A stretch of 64,000 nucleotides of DNA from Apostichopus japonicus (GCF_037975245.1 NC_092581.1:1624501-1688500), one strand, 5' to 3'. Counted from the stretch's first letter, positions 25,801 to 35,929 are shown. The notes: generated by a model from the sequence alone, not told the origin. Translations and numbers: made by a program.

Positions 25801-28800
25801 ATTGAGTAATGCTGTCAGGAAAAATAGAATTCCAACTACTTTTTCAGCAACTAAGCAAATATAATTGACTGGTTTGACTAACACTAAATCCCAATTTATC
25901 TATATCTTTCTTTCCAGGCGCGTAGCCAGGAATTTGCCAAGGGAGGGGCGAAACTGTAGATTCGGCATTGAAAACTATCTAAACGTAGCGCCACCATGGT
26001 TGGTGCGAAGCGTACAAGAAAATTTTGACTGAAAATGACTCCCAGATCGCTGGAAATGGCACTTCTCAGGCCTTGTTAGTTGCATCTTAGCATTTTCTCT
26101 TTTGAAAATACTAGCGATATCATAAAAACATTAAAAAAATTTTTTTTAAATATGCTCAAGGGGGGGCGCCCCCCCCTTGGCTACGCGCCTGTTTCTTTCT
26201 TCATTTTTGTTGTTTGTTTTTGCTTTTCAGAACCTGGACTTAGGAGTTAAATGGCCCAATGATATCTACTTTGGGGGTAAACAGAAAGTCGGTGGTGTTA
26301 TGGTGAAATCCAGTTGTATGGGTCGTGATTTCCATGCTCTCGTTGGTAGGTGTAACCTTCTCGAACAACATCATGATTTCGCAGAACGTCATGACTTTCG
26401 TTCGTTCATTTTTCATTCATTTGTTTATTTCCAGCAAGTATCAGCTGTTATGGAAGTATCATTGAACAAAGACCAGTGTGTATGTGCAAAGTTTATCATA
26501 TTGTAACTTTATTGTGTGGAAAAGTAAGAAGTACGAGCAACACTTAGTAATCTTTTCCCATTACTTTTGTCTCAAGATGTCTCAGGATATGACTAAAACA
26601 CACTTGAAGAGTAAAATGAGGTCAATGGCAGTCAATGACAAGTTATGTCAGCCTCTACTCAAGCATATAAGATTTCAAATTGTGGATTTCTAGTTGACAA
26701 ATACCGCTTACGTTATTAACCTGCACAGGAAGAAATTTGGAAGTTTTTCAGTCGCTAAAAACTTCTAGCAGTTGTGAACTTGCACATGGAGGTCCTTCAT
26801 GATTAATTCATATTTGCATATATAGTTACCAATAGCAACCAGTATGATTTTCCTATGTCACCTATTCCTATGTAGTTTTCCTTATGATTCAGTTTTACTA
26901 TGGCTAACAGCAATACTACCCATGTCTCATCCTTACAGACTCAATTCTGTCCAGTTGGGACAACTTTGCAATGCTTATACCACTATATACTGTCCTACGG
27001 TATCATGCTTCAGAGCACTTGTACTGACAGTATGAACAGTTCCTTTCATCTGATAGAAACAGGGTATACATACTGTCAGTACAAGTGCTTTGAAGCATGA
27101 CATAAAAAGTACAGTAAATAAAAAATTGTCCCATCTGAGTGCACAATTTTAGCAACAGCATTTGCATAAAGTTATCCATAGCAACCAGTATGATTTAACT
27201 ATGTGGTCTATCTAGCTCTTGTCATACTGTTAGGGATCAGTGTCGTTGTTGCCAGCAGACAATTACCCTTTTCTCTCATTCTTACTTTTCTCTCATTCTT
27301 AGTAGCATTTGCATATACTTACTAATAGCTTCCGATATGATCTTAATGTGCTGTTTATTTTCTTGTCCTTCTCTTAGGGATTGGGTTTAATGTTGCTAAC
27401 AGCAAACCTACCCTCTGTGTCAATGACATCATCGAGGAATACAATGAGAAAAATCAAACCGACCTTTCACCTCTCAAAGTGGAAGAGGTCATCGCATGGA
27501 CGCTGACAGTCCTGGAGAAGATGATTGACGACTTCCAACGTGAGGGACACCTCCAGTTCTGTAAACATTACTATCAGAGGTGGCTTCACAAGTGAGTGAG
27601 ATGGTATATCAAGGATTTGAGATCTTTATGTACGATGAAATATCATATCAAAGTGACACAAAATGAAAATACCAGTGACTGGATCTGGGGACCATCAAAA
27701 TTACTCCCCAGTCCAGACAATGTCTAACCAGTTTGAGAATTATCAACATTATCCATTTTCAGTTAGTTACAATCGAAACATTTGAAGAACAATGACATAT
27801 GAGAAATATTCCACGTCCAGTCTTCCATTTTGTTTTCTCTGACAATAACCTGTTTCGTCTTGATACATCACTCTAATCGTAAAAGCTGATGAAAATATTT
27901 TGCTATTTCTACCCAATATAGTTTGAATAAATGCAGTGTTGACCATGTTCTGTTCCGTAATGTGTTCAATCTCCTGGCCATGGGTGCACTTAATATTCTA
28001 TGCTGTAACACACATGACCTTTGTACTCTTGGCAGCTAACAAGATGGTTGTGATAATAGTTACAACCCTCCCACAATGAAATTTAGCTGAATGGTTCCAA
28101 CCAGAGTGAATCACACAGCATCCGATCACTCCTTTGCAACACAACAGAAATAACCATTCATTACATGGAGTGGATTATGTAGTTTACTACAAACTTTCTG
28201 ATCAATACAGAAATAAACATATAGCTTTAGTTGACCCTTTGCTTGCTTTATTTGATTCCCTGGTTGCTAGGGCTGAATAGAAAAAACCGATTGGATAGTG
28301 GTATGACTAGGCCTGGAAAAGTTAACCTAAATCATACAAGTGGGGTGTGAGTGCTGTAACCTAATTCATTCATGTAAATTAGGTTTTGGTTCACCATGTT
28401 TACTATAAATTATTTCTAATTGTCACCACATCATAGCGAGTTCATGATTCATCTCGTCAAGATATCACATTTAACTTGACGAGTCATCAGATGTGGTGTG
28501 TTTGACATGTTGTTGACTTTAACACAGAACACAATAAGTCAACAATTATAGGTACTTATTATGATCAAGATGTGATGCGAATGTAAAGTCAACAACTACT
28601 ATGTCTTTGATGTGTCGTCATGGTGACTGTTAACCAGCCACTCAAAAATTTTCAGATTTCTGTTACATTAGCGTAATTTGTCAACTGTATAAATATCTTA
28701 TTTTTTGGTGTTTTGTCAAGTTTAGTGCATTGCAGTAAACTCCACAAATTTGGTCAAGATGCATTAATTCCTTCAAGTTGGCAACTTGACAAAAAAATTA

Positions 28801-29099
28801 TACAAAATTTATTGCGATGTCTCGTCATGCTGATGCCGTAAACTCTACAACTCATCACCTGACCGACGTAAAATAGATATTAACACTCAATAAAAAGTAA
28901 ACTCGACGTAAATCTCGTAATTTTCAGTGATTCGGTCGTCCATCTGGAACGTGAGGACGGCCCTGAAGTTACAGTAATTGGATTAGACAGCTCAGGATTT
29001 CTGGAGGTGAAAGACAAAGACGGCAAGCTGATCAGTCTCCAACCCGATGGGAACTCATTCGATATGCTGAAGAATCTAATCCAGATGAAAAAGAGGTAG
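7542..29099 (+). CDS. HLCS: Holocarboxylase synthetase (biotin--protein ligase), nine visible exons, 5' end missing
   Basis: HLCS activates biotin with ATP to biotinyl-AMP and transfers it to a lysine of acetyl-CoA, pyruvate, propionyl-CoA and methylcrotonyl-CoA carboxylases, in cytosol and mitochondria. Joined exons: 7542-7890, 8897-9642, 14139-14294, 15388-15656, 24065-24132, 24670-24830, 26231-26345, 27378-27591, 28928-29099. All junctions are GT-AG and in phase, giving 749 residues plus stop; human HLCS is 726. The N-terminal half carries the regulatory region of animal HLCS (KPPNVLIFTGDNPQ at the start of the conserved part). The catalytic domain has GKGRGG (about residues 528-533), KWPND (590-594), GIGFNV, and a C-terminal cap ending PDGNSFDMLKNL, close to the human end. 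No in-frame Met occurs before the conserved part of the first exon, so at least one coding exon lies upstream. A short exon may also be missing between exons 2 and 3 (see findings). Confidence 0.95.
8897..9642 (+). CDS. HLCS: HLCS exon b, N-terminal regulatory region
   Basis: Acceptor cttcaag at 8896; donor gtaggt at 9643. It completes the split codon and encodes 249 codons. A lysine-rich linker (KSGRQSRKKHSSQ) precedes the conserved segment KPPNVLIFTGDNPQAAEIF. This segment and VVGGKLLNVGMNLAFEV match the human HLCS region that regulates access to the active site. The exon ends in phase 0 at ...GKVIHSR. Confidence 0.9.
9643..14138. other. HLCS intron (4.5 kb) with one MITE
   Basis: Apart from the MITE at 10347-10715 I see no coding sequence I can support. 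Given human HLCS, an additional short exon for the region between VIHSR and LPLVALEQ might be hidden here. The ORF at 13175-13366 contains GGRTAIFQ, but it has no splice support. Confidence 0.5.
10347..10715. mobile_element. hAT-like MITE in HLCS intron, 8 bp TSD
   Basis: The termini caagggcgtaggaa and ttcctacgccactg are inverted repeats (CAAGGGCGTAGGAA versus CAGTGGCGTAGGAA). They are flanked by identical 8 bp duplications ACTTTGCA at 10339-10346 and 10716-10723. CAG-type ends with 8 bp TSDs are hallmarks of the hAT superfamily. The 369 bp interior has long G/C runs, two related segments (ccaaattgcatctaaggcca and its near copy at about 10578) and no transposase. Confidence 0.85.
14139..14294 (+). 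CDS. HLCS: HLCS exon c
   Basis: Acceptor tctgacag at 14138; donor gtgggt at 14295. There are 52 codons in phase 0, reading LPLVALEQVTDENAKSC through LTPCFLVANTP. It corresponds to the human segment ending in LTPLYLLSA, just before the linker to the catalytic domain. Confidence 0.85.
15388..15656 (+). CDS. HLCS: HLCS exon d, entry to the catalytic domain
   Basis: Acceptor cattgccag at 15387; donor gtgaga at 15657. It encodes ATNSAFHNSV through VLMYIEVVPTTMTLFE, matching the human VILFAEVTPTTMRLL motif at the start of the biotin ligase fold. It ends two bases into a codon. The 3' edge of this exon has been copied several times into the following intron (15814-16900). Confidence 0.95.
15814..16900 (+). 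repeat. Tandem degenerate copies of the 3' edge of HLCS exon d
   Basis: The segment 15571-15663 (starting tacatgaagaacttaaag, ending at the donor gaaaggtgagag) recurs at 15814-15913, 16074-16168, 16301-16390 and about 16814-16900, with similar order of words throughout. The following intron sequence is repeated too: tctgggaatgtaattt near 15750 recurs near 16006 and 16228, and tatttacataatg near 15795 recurs near 16058 and 16275. The repeat unit is therefore about 220-260 bp of exon end plus intron start. Copies have indels and stops, and none keeps a full exon. Confidence 0.8.
16901..20040. other. HLCS intron, no gene seen
   Basis: AT-rich intron. A C/T-rich tract lies at 17350-17432. RFX-like boxes occur at 17917-17930 (gttgccatggtgat) and 19265-19278 (palindromic atcaccatggtgat). 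A 149-codon - strand ORF at 18026-18475 is unrecognised and has no splice or neighbour support. Confidence 0.4.
20055..20400 (+). repeat. Dispersed repeat, copy A
   Basis: About 20055-20200 (tagcaagctgtgtgtc, ctgggatcgatggtggtgtc, gtcagattaccggcataa) is matched in reverse complement at about 49740-49917. The part 20185-20400 (ggtatcagttattctaaagc, gtttggaacttttcaaccaa, cacattttctgtgtcaagaa) is duplicated in direct orientation at about 21165-21380. Word tgtgacaaacagct also recurs at about 19813 and 20402. Class unknown; probably a composite transposable element. Confidence 0.65.
21165..21380 (+). repeat. Dispersed repeat, copy B (partial)
   Basis: A direct diverged duplicate of 20185-20400, offset by about 980 bp. 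It shares ttagttattctaaagctatc, gtttggaacttttcaaccaa and cagacacattttctgt. It lacks the 5' part present in copy A. Confidence 0.65.
21381..24064. other. HLCS intron, no gene seen
   Basis: AT-rich. A poly-G run lies at about 22661-22674. The 171-codon - strand ORF at 23022-23537 gives no recognisable family or splice sites, so it is not called as a gene. Confidence 0.4.
24065..24132 (+). CDS. HLCS: HLCS exon e (biotin-binding loop)
   Basis: Acceptor gttttcag at 24064; donor gtacgc at 24133. A short 68 bp exon reading FMFKVPKTVGAVAVASRQTK and into GKG. This corresponds to human VIAARQTEGKG. The arginine-glycine loop that holds biotinyl-AMP is split across this exon and the next. Confidence 0.95.
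24670..24830 (+). CDS. HLCS: HLCS exon f (catalytic core)
   Basis: Acceptor tctttcag at 24669; donor gtgagg at 24831. It completes GKGRGG, then NKWLSPLGCAMF and LPFLQHMPALAAVEAIR, matching human NVWLSPVGCALS and IPFVQHLMSVAVVEAVR. It ends in phase 0 at ...RPGYE. Confidence 0.95.
24831..25914. other. HLCS intron, no gene seen
   Basis: AT-rich intron sequence leading to the hAT-like MITE at 25915. No coding or RNA signal noticed. Confidence 0.5.
25915..26191. mobile_element. hAT-like MITE close to an HLCS splice acceptor, 8 bp TSD
   Basis: Ends caggcgcgtagcc and ggctacgcgcctg are perfect inverted repeats. The flanks 25907-25914 and 26192-26199 are both TTTCTTTC. At 277 bp it is non-autonomous. 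Its interior (gtagcgccaccatggttggt, gcgtacaagaaaattttg) is the reverse complement of sequence in the MITEs at 41173-42253, so they belong to one family. The element ends 39 bp before exon 26231-26345, and its right TSD forms part of that exon's pyrimidine tract. Confidence 0.88.
26231..26345 (+). CDS. HLCS: HLCS exon g (KWPND motif)
   Basis: Acceptor gcttttcag at 26230; donor gtaggt at 26346. It reads NLDLGVKWPNDIYFGG then KVGGVMVKSS, the ATP/biotin site of biotin protein ligases; the KWPND lysine, which contacts biotin, is intact. It ends one base into the GIGFN codon series. Confidence 0.95.
26811..27300 (+). repeat. Two degenerate upstream copies of the HLCS exon h acceptor region
   Basis: Real acceptor region 27305-27415 (gcatttgcatata ... 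tctcttaggga ... gttgctaacagcaaacctacc) has two upstream relatives. The first is 26811-26935 (tatttgcatatatagttacc ... atggctaacagcaatactacc). The second is 27159-27285 (gcatttgcataaagttatcc ... gttagggatcagtg ... ttgccagcagacaattaccc). Copy 2 and the real exon are about 146 bp apart. Copies 1 and 2 are about 345 bp apart, of which roughly 190 bp is the foldback element at 26955-27135. Confidence 0.75.
26955..27135. repeat. Foldback (MITE-like) inverted repeat in HLCS intron
   Basis: The arm starting ttgggacaa and continuing through catgcttcagagcacttgta is mirrored by tacaagtgctttgaagcatg and ends ttgtccca. The transcript could form a hairpin with long arms. It separates two of the exon-edge copies and so inserted after that duplication. 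Confidence 0.75.
27378..27591 (+). CDS. HLCS: HLCS exon h
   Basis: Acceptor tctcttag at 27377; donor gtgagt at 27592. It reads GIGFNVANSKPTLCVNDII through FCKHYYQRWLH, matching human GCGFNVTNSNPTICINDLI and YYRYWVHS. The 5' edge of the exon is the youngest of three related blocks in this intron. Confidence 0.95.
28421..28628. repeat. Imperfect foldback element in last HLCS intron
   Basis: Left end gtcaccacatca pairs with right end gatgtgtcgtcatggtgac. Inner arms ttgttgacttta (about 28511) and taaagtcaacaa (about 28577) are perfect complements, and tctcgtcaag/cttgacgag makes a second small hairpin. Class unknown. Confidence 0.5.
28928..29099 (+). CDS. HLCS: HLCS last exon, C-terminal cap domain
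   Basis: Acceptor aattttcag at 28927; stop TAG 29097-29099. It reads DSVVHLEREDGPEVTVIGLD, then SGFLEVKDKDGKLISLQPDG and NSFDMLKNLIQMKKR, matching the human end NSFDMLRNLILPKRR. This is the small beta-barrel cap conserved in biotin ligases. Confidence 0.95.
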
Positions 29100-30427
29100 C
29101 AGAAATCAGGTAACTAGTAATGACTATGAATGCCTCCCAGCTCTATATACCAGGGGTCTAGATCACATACAGTTTAATTCTGAGGTGACAAGTTACGACC
29201 CTTTCTAAACAATAAGTTAATAATTTTGTCACAACACGAGTGCCAAAAAGAAAAGAAACATCTCCAGCTAAATCCTCACCAATTCCATGTTTATTGTCAT
29301 CATTTTCTTCTTCTTTATTCTCATCAGGTAGCCAGGACAAGGTGTCCAGATCTTCCACAGATAATCACTAATTAAAAATTGGTTTTATGGTCTGTCAACG
29401 GTTGAAAAGATTTTGCATATTTTGAAAGTGAATTAAAGTGTCTTGAATTGGTTTGATGGATGGTGTGTTTGCTATATCTTTTTGTCAATCAGACAAGATG
29501 TTTATACTGTCTTTGGGTCTGAGTGTGACCTACTGCGATAAGAACAGTAGCCTAGTCTAAAAAAAAAAAAAAAGAAAGAACTACTTTGTTATCATTCTTG
29601 TGACTTAGAGGAAGTAAATAATTGAAATTTGTTCAATCAAACATATGAGTATCAAATTTTCCTTTAAACCGTAGGGCTTCAAAATCCTTGGATTTGATAC
29701 TTATTTAGAGAAATCAGAAATGGTGCATTAAATTGGTCAGGATTAAGCTTCACAAATGCGCAATCATAGTGTTGAATTTGACCAAATCATTAGGTTTCAC
29801 ATTCGACTGTTAAAAACAGAAGATAATTTACTTAAAATCTTGTCTCTTGATCGTACCGAAAAAGGTTTGCCGATGACAAACTAAAAGTGTGTGGGACACA
29901 TACATTTTGTGTGTTGCCTTAAATAGCGTACGACTCAATTATTAGGAAGAAACAATTGTTTGTAGTCACATGGAGTTTTACCAGTAACTTGTTATATGCA
30001 ATGCGAATCAAAAATGCCTTGGTGAAAAAGTAGCACAAAATTTAAACCCAACTATTGACTTCAAATGCAGTTTTGAAAGGCAAACAACCCTTATCACTTA
30101 AAAGTGTGCTTATAACTGATTGTGCAATGTAATCAAATTTGGAAGTTTGTAGAAACTGATGTGTTTTTTAGGTTTTGACCCTTAACATTAGCTCATTGAA
30201 TTTTGAAGCCTGTTTATTTTACATTGTGTAACACTTCATTCAGACTCTTCATCATAATTGACTTGTCAAGTAGTTATGTGAGAGATCTGCTTTGTTAGCC
30301 TAGCTTGTCAGAACCTGACACACTTATGATATTTCTGATTTCCATACTGGCTGTCTTGTTAATGACCCGGTCACTAACGATGATTAATGAAATCCATGTG
30401 ACAGCTGACGATGGTACCTACTAGCCA
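29100..30427. other. HLCS 3' flank, probably 3' UTR then intergenic
   Basis: No coding sequence seen. There is an A-run at 29560-29573. No strong AATAAA is close to the stop; the first clear one on this strand is near 31365, after the minisatellite, so the 3' UTR end is undetermined. Confidence 0.4.
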
Positions 30428-30975
30428 AGTGTGAAAGCTAGGATCTACCTAGCCCACTGTGACAGCTGGTGACCATTTCAATGATTTCATGATATCTGTT
30501 ATCCCTAGCCCATGGGGACAGCTAGGACCACATAGCCGAGGGTCACAGCTAGGGACCACCAAGCCCAGTGTAACAGTTAGGGCACAACCTAGTCCAGTGT
30601 GGAAGCTAGAGACCACCAAGCCCAGTGTGACAGTTAGGGCACAACCTAGTCCAGTGTGGAAGCTAGAGACCACCAAGCCCGGGGTTACAGCTAGAGACCA
30701 CCAAGCCCAGGGTGACAGCTGGTAACCATTTCATGATATCCATACTCCTTAGCCCAGTGTGACAGCTAGGGACCACCAAGCCCAGTGTGACAGTAAGGGC
30801 ACCACCTAGTCCAGTGTGGCAGTTAGAGACTACCAAGCCCAGTGTGACAGCTGGTGACCATTTCATGATATCCATACTCCCTAACCTGGTGTGACAGCTA
30901 GGGACCACCAAGCCCAGTGTGACAGTTAGGGCACAACCTAGTCCAGTGAGACAGCTAGTGACCATTTGTGATACC
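30428..30975 (+). repeat. Minisatellite, ~30 bp units
   Basis: Tandem degenerate units of the type agcccagtgtgacagctagg and gaccacc repeat about 17-18 times. Larger blocks are themselves duplicated: the ggtgaccatttcatgatatc block occurs at about 30468, 30719 and 30852. The spurious ORFs here on both strands follow from the repeat. Confidence 0.9.
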
Positions 30976-32334
30976 TTTATTTTCCTGGCAGATTTCATCT
31001 TCAATCTTTATTTGAAGTGTATTTTTCTTTTCTTTTCTTTTCTTAATTTGTATTTCTTAAGTTAACAGTAACTATGTAAAGACATATTCAGGATTTTTTT
31101 GGGTTTTTTCTTTTCTCTCTCTCTTATTTTTCCTTTATTTTTGGTTTTTCAATTTCTTGGAAATTATATCTATTCTTGTATCATGGCTTGACTTTTTAAA
31201 ATTTCTAGATTTGCTTATAAGAAAGCGCACATAATTTTGTACCAGTTGCTGGAACTGCTGTGTAACATATAGTCCATTCTTGCTGTGCAAAGTGAGAGAT
31301 GATTTTGTCGTCAACATTGAGCTTCGAAACTCAATCTTTTACCCGGAGAAAAAGTTTAAAGTAATAAATGTTTGTGAAAGGAAATTTTTTACTGCTCTTT
31401 TGGTGTATGGAGTTTACACGGATTAAACAGCTTACAGGCATGTCTATGGAACAGATATAATTTTCTCAAGTCTCCCCCTTCTTTTGTTGCAGGTATCATA
31501 TTGTATTACTACTAAACCCGTTGAAATCGACGTTTGGGCTTTTCGTAACTTGAAAGTTTGGTTTCAAGTCACATGTATGTCACATGACAGAGATCGACCA
31601 ATAAAATTGTAGGATCTCTTCAGTGTGATCATGCAAGCAAGTTTACATGTTGAGGGAGGTGCTGGATAGCTTTCAGGTTTATGTTTCTTCTGGTTTGCTG
31701 GGGAGGGGGTGGGAGGGGTGGGAGGGGGAGGAAGGCAATTGGGGTGTGTAAAACCAATATTCATGTAACAACAGGAGTGTAAAATGAGCTTCTGTTTCAT
31801 TGCTGTGACAGATAGTTAGGGTCAGGTGGTATGAGGGGGGGGCAGGATTGTAACTGGTAGGGCAAGATAAATGCCACATGTGCAAATACAAATGAAACAG
31901 AAAACAATAAATTTGCAATGCAAAGAATTTATTTCAACTTGACTACTTTGTTTTGAACTTACAGATATTGAAACATCTGAAGAAAATATTTGGTACATTA
32001 AAAAATATTACCGTTAAGAATAATACCTGTTAAATCAAATACCAAAAAATATTTAAATGATATCTAGTCATTTGGCAAAGATTACATGTATCATATACTT
32101 TAACTTTTAAACTTTCTTCCATTTGTCGCCCTCTGTTTGCATTTCACTCTCAGAGTAGCTTATTATATTTTTTAGAATCGTACTTCACTTTCCATCTTCC
32201 AAGAGATTCACTTAAGCAACTACTTCCGTTGTTTCATTCTAACTTTAATAAGAGGTTTATTCTTTTCATCCTTAACGATATTAATTGGCTGGTTTTTGTA
32301 GTTTTAGGACTTCAGTCCCGATTCCAATATTGCA
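30976..32334. other. Intergenic, no gene seen
   Basis: T-rich tracts at about 31020-31150 and G-rich stretches at 31698-31735 and 31830-31845. No coding or RNA signal I can support. Confidence 0.4.
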
Positions 32335-32522
32335 AAGTAGGCTAGGCTAGGTAATATTGCCACAAATGTATGATAGGCTTAAGTTAAAACAAAAATGTAG
32401 ATAAAATGCAACAGACATTCTCTCAATTGCAAGTAGGCTAGGCTAGGTAATATTGCCACAAATGTATGATAGGCTTAAGTTAAAACAAAAATGTTGATAA
32501 AATGCAACAGACACTCTCTCAA
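32335..32522 (+). repeat. 96 bp tandem duplication
   Basis: Units 32335-32430 and 32431-32522 are almost identical (aagtaggctaggctaggtaa ... aacagacattctctcaa). The high identity suggests a recent duplication. Confidence 0.9.
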
Positions 32523-34111
32523 GCTTTTAAACATTTGTTATGAAATCAAATCTAGAAACTGTATTTTCTGCCTCCTCCTCCTGTGATAACGAAAGAAACT
32601 TGTATTTGGGAAATCCAACCAGCTGCTTGAGGACATTCTATCACCAAAAATCGCTTAAAGATGCCTTTTACAATTTTTTTTTGTAATTCCTTGTGCCACA
32701 TGTTTTGCTAACCAATAGGGTGGATGATAAGCTAATGGAAACACAATGAATAAAGCTTTCAAAATGTAAATTATCTGATGTGATTATTATTTGGTCTTTC
32801 TTTCTTCAATGGCCCTTTACAATGACAAACTTATTTGAATTATGGAAAGTAAAGATATTCACAGCCCCAGTTGCTAAAATAAGTGGATGACAGGCTGATG
32901 GAAACAATGAAAAAGCATAGCTCAAATTGCATCTACGTCTTATGTCATTTTTTTTTCTTTTTCAACTGATTTCCAATGTGTGATCATTGTTCAAATGCCC
33001 ACCAGGGGAGCCAAGTTTTTGAGATCTCCCTCCAACCTTGTCTTGCTTACTGCAGAGACTTTGTCATGGACATTGTTTTGTCAAGCGACATTTAAATGCG
33101 CTTTCTAAATCTGAATGACAAAACAATTTTTTTTGGGGGGGGGGCGGGGCGATGTGCAACAAGCTTGAAATATCTGAACAGTCAAATCAGGCAAGCAAAA
33201 ATACAGTATGAAATGTGTCCAGGAAAGGAAATTAGGGTGGTATCGAAGAACTTAGAATGCATAGACTCTGGATGTGTGACTTGGTTAATTCGCAGATGAC
33301 ATTGCAAGGGTCCTACCTGTACCGCATAAGATTTGTCACAGGGGTTTTACTCGTAATGCGTAAGGTGGGCATGTAATACACATTTTCGAATGAGAACTTT
33401 TTTTTCAGAATACCTAAAAACTATGTGTGGTCCTTATATGCCATCAGCCGTGCAAGCAGTCATTTTCGTTTGAGATATATTTCCATGTTTGTTTTTATTT
33501 AAAGCCAACTTACTTTACCCCTATAAAAAAAAATGGTATTACCTGAATCAGAATGGGTTAAGCCGGCAAAATTTCCTACTAGAGGACATTAAACGCCAAC
33601 CAAGCGCTACAAAGTATGAGTAAGAGAACAATTTATTAGTTAACAAAACAAGAGTTAGTAAGCTTGTTTTTGAAACAGTCTAGACTAGGTGTATGCACAA
33701 TGTCTGATGACACAGCACTCCAATCTTTTAAGGTGTGGGGGAAGTAGGAATATTACCTACAAATTGCTTCAGCTGTATGGACTAATGTATAGGGGGTGAA
33801 CAAGTTTTGTATCAAACACAACGTATTTTAATATTTAAAGACATTTTAACTACATAATATTATCAACGTTTACTTATTTAATAGTACCAAGTACACTTTT
33901 AATGTCCCTTTGATGGTTTTATTCTAACTGTTGAATGTTTTACTAACATTGACAAACAGTGCAGAACCTACCATGTTATTAATAGCAATCGTTTTGAGAA
34001 ATGACGGTGTGCCGTTGCTGGCAAAAGGATTTGTACTGCAACGAGGTCTTCGGCTTTGAGTACAGCTTTTCTGTATGTTGCCGTGTTGGACGAGTCTAGC
34101 CGTAATAGTAA
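32523..34111. other. Intergenic, no gene seen
   Basis: AT-rich, with a G-run at about 33133-33145. The stretch from about 33990 may be the 3' tail of the LINE relic that follows on the - strand. Confidence 0.4.
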
Positions 34112-34208
34112 TTAGTTTAGTTTAGTAGAAAAAAAGGAGGGACACTCAAGTCCCCCCCCCCCCATCAAGGACCCTATAGGAGAGAGAAAAAACTGAAGAC
34201 ACAAACAC

Positions 34209-34600
34209 TCAGACCCGATTACAATGCTTGTCCAAAGCATTCTTAAACCCATTGACACTACTTGCAAGTACAACTTTCTCTGGCAAACCGATCCACTCAT
34301 TCACAACCCTATTAGAAAAAAATTATGCCGTATATTAATCCTACTTTGTGACTTTTGGAGTTTAAGACAATGACCTCTGGTGGCATACAAGAAAAAGTCG
34401 TTAAAGGTTAAATAGTCAAAACCATACACAATCTTGAAAACCTGAATCAAGTCCCCTGCTAAGCTCCAGTGTGGTGAGAGTCAACAGTTGTGACCGCCTA
34501 TAATAAGGAACACTCTTTAAGGAACTAATCATAGTAGCCCTCCACTGGACCTTTTCAAGTACTTCCTTATCCTTAGCAAAATATGGGTTCCAAGCCTGCA
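34209..34600 (-). pseudogene. CR1/Jockey-like LINE ORF2 C-terminus, frameshifted relic
   Basis: On the - strand, the segment from about 34600 reads AVQAWNPYFAKDKEVLEKVQ, then RRSQLLTLTTLEL. After frame changes it ends EWIGLPEKVVLASSVNGFKN..., with stop TGA complementing 34209-34211. These are the usual phrases of the extreme C-terminal region of CR1/Jockey-group reverse transcriptases. It is broken by indels. The same family is present at 51050-51760. Confidence 0.8.
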
Positions 34601-34679
34601 CAGCAATTACCGACTTTGCGAGCCGCGTTACAGTTATTGCCGACTTTGCAATCCCCGGGTGCCCCTCAAAAATTTGCAA

Positions 34680-35164
34680 GGTCGGTAAAGTGGCTCCATA
34701 GTTTTCCCTTTCAGGAAACCAAGCAGGGATATCGTCTTTTGCAATTTAATTTTATTATGCCAAATCATGTCCACATCAGCAGTCGATTATGTTCCCTTTA
34801 TGACTAATCTAGGATTATGTCATAGCTGCTTCCGTTTTAGTCATGGTTTGGCGACGTATGTGAGTCCAACTTCCTGGTCAGCCCCTATATATCTCTACCT
34901 TCAACGTAAACGAAAACGTACTTATTTCAGCTTACTAACTGCTCTTTCCTCTCTGCTACCTCCCGTTGTGGATATTTACAAATGAAAGGAGTGTTGCCTT
35001 AAAAAATAAGCTCAAAATTGTAATGTTAGAAGGACACGTAAAGGAATAAGGACTTTTTTTCAGCACAGACAGTCTTCATCTGTTGACTGCGCAAACTCCA
35101 TAGCTCAATGAATGAAAATAACATCCCACTAAATGTAGCAAGCTTATTCAGTGGGCAAATAATT
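34680..35164. other. Intergenic, no gene seen
   Basis: Short ORFs only. It leads into the (gtat)n tail of the SINE at 35165. Confidence 0.4.
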
Positions 35165-35412
35165 ATGTATGTATGTATGTATATGTGATCTTCCCGCAAG
35201 CAGGAACTCGCGAAAGAAGCCATGGAGGCTTATAGACTCGCAAGCTGACCGAAGCCAATCTCTCGGCACACATCCATTTAACGTCCATGTCGGGAAGTTG
35301 TTATTGAACAACACCCTTGCCAGACGACACACATTGCTGTCGGCGGGGAATCGAACCGGGGATCTCATGACTGGGAGACGCCGGCGTTAACCACTAGGCT
35401 ATACACTCCGCC
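35165..35412 (-). mobile_element. tRNA-derived SINE, copy 1
   Basis: On the - strand it opens with a tRNA-like head: acceptor-like ggcggag, A box tagcctagtggttaacgcc, B box ggttcgattcc, and a closing ccgcc that pairs with the 5' end. The body contains catggacgttaaatgg, cttcggtcagcttgcgag and ttcgcgagttcctgcttgc, and it ends in (atac)n. The same head-body-tail order is seen at 36788-37060, so both are copies of one family. Confidence 0.85.
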
Positions 35413-35929
35413 TGTGTACGTGTAAAAGTGTACGTGTACGTGTTATGTACGTGAAAAAGTTAAATGTGACCGTTAAATAATACGATTACAGTCCAAACTT
35501 TATTCTACGCTGGCTACTACCAATATGGTTGGAGATATATTCCAGTCGCCAGTATAATTACTCTCGCTTTGTTTTGGCTCCATTTTCATGAGGTGTTTTC
35601 GATCAACGAGTATCGGATGTAGTGTAGCGTAAAACTTTCAGTTCGGTCAGTGGGAGACAATCATCATACATGCAATGTGGAAACCTTAGGCTATAGCATC
35701 GTGTAAAATGCATTCAGTATTCCCTAATTGCATTAGCATATAAAGTTGTTCAAAAGATTCAACCAGAACCCAGGAATATTTCACCCAATTTACTTATTTA
35801 TTTGATTATATATCATTATCATTAGATTACATTTGCTAAACTTAGTTTCAAATGTCGGTAAATACGTGTAATTGAGCGGAGACAGACACCCAACCCTCGC
35901 CATTGGTCTATGTTATAGAGATGTTCGTC

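Noticed and set aside
30449-31004. ORFs on both strands with repeated peptide units
   Set aside because: They are the translation of the minisatellite in several frames.
32335-32522. CRISPR-like direct repeats
   Set aside because: Only two adjacent 96 bp copies without spacers, in an animal genome.
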